From: Pseudomonas oryzihabitans
Lineage (GTDB): Bacteria > Pseudomonadota > Gammaproteobacteria > Pseudomonadales > Pseudomonadaceae
DNA: 64,000 nt
Direction: 5' to 3'
Assembly: GCF_001518815.1 (NCBI RefSeq)
Contig: NZ_CP013987.1
Span: 1,343,001 to 1,407,000 of the forward strand
In this document: positions 62,050 to 64,000 of the stretch, piece by piece
Numbering within the stretch: position 1 is the stretch's first letter
How the letters are laid out: each line of letters opens with the position of its first letter
Translations under genes and position numbers: made by a program
The notes under the pieces: model-generated
The model's database searches: none
Told to the model about the DNA's origin: nothing
What the model saw: only the letters and a program-made list of their open reading frames with translations

Positions 62050-63033
62050 TCACTCGCGACCCTGCCAGACCTCCGGATTGACCAGGTTGGCCGGGCGCTG
62101 ACCGGTGAGGGCGGTTAGCAGATTGTCCACCGCACAGCGAGCCATGGCTTCGCGGGTCTCGTGGGTCGCCGAGCCCAGGTGCGGTGTCGGCACTACATTG
62201 GGCAGTTGCAGCAGGGGCGAGTCCGGTGCCACCGGCTCGCGGTCGAAGACGTCCAGCCCGGCGCCGCGGAGTCGGCCTTCCTGCAGGGCGGCGATCAGGG
62301 CGGCTTCATCGATCACCGGGCCGCGCGAGACATTGATCAGGATGGCGTGCGCCGGCAGCCGAGCGAGCTCGGCGGCACCCAGCAGGTGGTGAGTCTCGTC
62401 GCTCAGGGGCACGGTGACGCAGAGGAAGTCGCAACTCGCCAACAGCTCGGGCAACGGCAGGAAACGCGCAGCATAGCGCTCGTCCACCTCGGGCTTGGCG
62501 GCATGGGCGGTGTAGTTGACCTGCATGCCGAAACCCAGGTGGGCGCGGCGGGCGATGGCCTGGCCGATACGGCCCATGCCGACCAAACCCAGGGTCTTGC
62601 CGTAGACGTCGCAGCCGAAATGCGCTTCGCCCAGACTGGCCTGCCACTGGCCGGCGCGCACCCAGTCCGCCAGCTCGACGATGCGCCGCGCCGTGGCGAG
62701 CAGCAGGGCGAAGGCAGCGTCGGCCACGCTTTCAGTCAGGACATCCGGCGTGTTGCAGAGCAGGATGCCGCGGCGTTGCAGATAGGGCAGGTCATAGCTG
62801 TCGAAGCCGACCGAGACGCTGGCGATGGCCTCCAGTCGGGGTGCCAGGTCCAGCAGCTCCGGGGTCAGCTTGAAGCTGGAGCCGAGCAGGCCCTGGGCAT
62901 CGGGTAGACGCTCACGCAGCCGGGCTTCGCCGTCCGGCGCCTTGACGTCGACGTATTCCAGATCGAAGGCCTCGCTCAGCCGTGCGGTCAGGGCGGGCGA
63001 CAGGGCCTTGTAGTGGATCACCTTCTTTTTCAT
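62050..63033 (-). CDS. kguD: D-2-hydroxyacid dehydrogenase, probable 2-ketogluconate reductase
   Basis: NAD(P)-dependent dehydrogenase of 327 residues: substrate-domain halves flank a Rossmann domain with LGLVGMGRIGQAIARRA (about 148-164), and catalytic-site motifs INVSRGPVIDEAAL and PHLGSATHET. The specific call as KguD, which reduces 2-keto-6-phosphogluconate to 6-phosphogluconate, comes from the neighbouring KguT-like transporter, matching the kguEKTD operon of Pseudomonas. A general glyoxylate/hydroxypyruvate reductase is the alternative. Confidence 0.8.
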   Translation of the reverse strand: MKKKVIHYKALSPALTARLSEAFDLEYVDVKAPDGEARLRERLPDAQGLLGSSFKLTPELLDLAPRLEAIASVSVGFDSYDLPYLQRRGILLCNTPDVLTESVADAAFALLLATARRIVELADWVRAGQWQASLGEAHFGCDVYGKTLGLVGMGRIGQAIARRAHLGFGMQVNYTAHAAKPEVDERYAARFLPLPELLASCDFLCVTVPLSDETHHLLGAAELARLPAHAILINVSRGPVIDEAALIAALQEGRLRGAGLDVFDREPVAPDSPLLQLPNVVPTPHLGSATHETREAMARCAVDNLLTALTGQRPANLVNPEVWQGRE

Positions 63034-63048
63034 GGTCAGAGTATCCCT

Positions 63049-64000
63049 CTAGTGACTGGTGGCGGGCTTGAGCGCCGCGGTGCGGTTGACCGGCTCTTGG
63101 CGCAGCAACAGCGTCAGGAACACGGCCACCAGCAGGGCGCCGCCCATGAAGCCGAAGGAGGCCCCGGGACCGCCGGTCACACCATTGAGGTAGCCCACCA
63201 GATAGGAGCCGGCAAAGGACCCCAGGGCGCCCATGCTGTTGATCAGCGCCATGGCGCCGCCGGCGACGTTGCCCGGCAGGATCTCGGGGACGATGGCGAA
63301 GAAGGGGCCGTAGGGGGCGTACATGCAGGCCCCGGCGACCACCAGCAGGGCATAGGACCACCAGAAGTGCTGGGTGCCAAGGGCGAAGGAGCCCAGGAAG
63401 GCCAGGGCGGCGATCAGCAGCGGCGGCCAGACGAACAGCTTGCGATTCTGCATGCGGTCCGAGGCCCAGGACACCCCGAGCATGGCCAGCACGGCAGCCA
63501 GATAGGGCAGGGAGGACAGCCAGCCGGCCTGGACGATGTCTAGGTGGGCGCCCTGGCGCAGGATCGATGGCAGCCAGATGACGAAGCCATAGACGCCGAT
63601 GCTCCAGCAGAAGTACTGCAGCGATAGCAGGATGACCTTAGGCGAGCGGAAGGCTTCGGCGTAGTTCTTGACCGGCTTCATGCCCTGTTGCTCGGCCTTC
63701 AGTGCCTCTTCCAGGCGGGCCTTTTCCTCAGGGGCGAGCCACTTGGCATCCTTGGGCCGCTCGGCGGCCAGGCGCCACCAGATGAAGGCCCAGATCACTG
63801 CCGGCAGGCCTTCGATGATAAACATCCAGCGCCAGTCCAGGGCATGGATCAGGTAGCCCGAGACCACCGACATCCAGAGAATGGTCACCGGGTTGCCGAG
63901 GATCAGGAAGGTATTGGCCCGCGAGCGCTCACGCTTGGTGAACCAGTGGCAGAGATAGACCAGCATCGCCGGCATCACCGCCGCTTCGACGACGCCGAGC
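63049..64000 (-). CDS. kguT: MFS transporter, probable 2-ketogluconate transporter (partial, 5' end off the window)
   Basis: C-terminal three quarters or so of a major facilitator of the anion:cation symporter type. The frame is open to the window edge, and an in-frame ATG at 63978 is only internal, since GVVEA-type residues precede it. About ten membrane segments are visible, with a charged central loop (about 63660-63740). Position 15 bp before the kguD-like gene supports 2-ketogluconate uptake; sugar-acid uptake in general is the safer claim. Confidence 0.8.
   Translation of the reverse strand, partial: LGVVEAAVMPAMLVYLCHWFTKRERSRANTFLILGNPVTILWMSVVSGYLIHALDWRWMFIIEGLPAVIWAFIWWRLAAERPKDAKWLAPEEKARLEEALKAEQQGMKPVKNYAEAFRSPKVILLSLQYFCWSIGVYGFVIWLPSILRQGAHLDIVQAGWLSSLPYLAAVLAMLGVSWASDRMQNRKLFVWPPLLIAALAFLGSFALGTQHFWWSYALLVVAGACMYAPYGPFFAIVPEILPGNVAGGAMALINSMGALGSFAGSYLVGYLNGVTGGPGASFGFMGGALLVAVFLTLLLRQEPVNRTAALKPATSH

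Overview
The window is a 64-kb stretch of chromosomal backbone from a gamma-proteobacterium of the genus Pseudomonas. This rests on GC-rich coding sequence and on several gene orders characteristic of that genus: kdsD/mlaFEDCB/ibaG/murA/hisGDC/algW/cysD-cysNC, then dapC/glnD/map/rpsB-tsf-pyrH-frr-uppS-cdsA-dxr-rseP-bamA-skp-lpxD-fabZ-lpxA-lpxB-rnhB-dnaE-accA-tilS-pyrG-kdsA-eno-ftsB-ispD-(LysR)-adhC-fghA-ispF-truD-surE-pcm-nlpD-rpoS-rsmZ-fdxA-mutS. Species cannot be fixed from the sequence alone. Almost every gene is intact; I see no transposase, phage gene, CRISPR array or tRNA.

Region 1 (1-15.6 kb) is envelope and biosynthesis. Leftward are lptA (cut by the window edge), lptC and kdsD (LPS transport and Kdo synthesis). 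Rightward is the Mla phospholipid-transport operon, followed by ibaG, murA, hisG, hisD and hisC, then leftward algW, and rightward a NIF3-like gene and cysD-cysNC. The kdsC phosphatase gene normally found between kdsD and lptC is absent. Three copies of a MITE-like intergenic repeat sit behind mlaB, hisG and hisC.

Region 2 (15.8-59.7 kb) begins with a Na+/H+ antiporter convergent with dapC, glnD and map. Then comes a long rightward run of translation, isoprenoid, lipid A, outer-membrane assembly, replication and nucleotide genes, many joined by 1-4 bp start/stop overlaps. Its end carries formaldehyde detoxification genes with a divergent LysR regulator, the surE-pcm-nlpD-rpoS stress cluster, the small RNA gene rsmZ with a perfect GacA box, fdxA and mutS.

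Region 3 (59.7-64 kb, all leftward) differs from the usual mutS neighbourhood: an orphan hybrid histidine kinase, a 68-residue unknown protein, and the last two genes of a 2-ketogluconate operon (kguD-like reductase and kguT-like transporter, cut by the edge).

No clearly undescribed multi-gene system is visible. The points most worth a second look are the missing kdsC, the intergenic repeat family, the nested rpsB leader hairpin, the hairpin covering the ispF ribosome-binding region, and the two synteny junctions.
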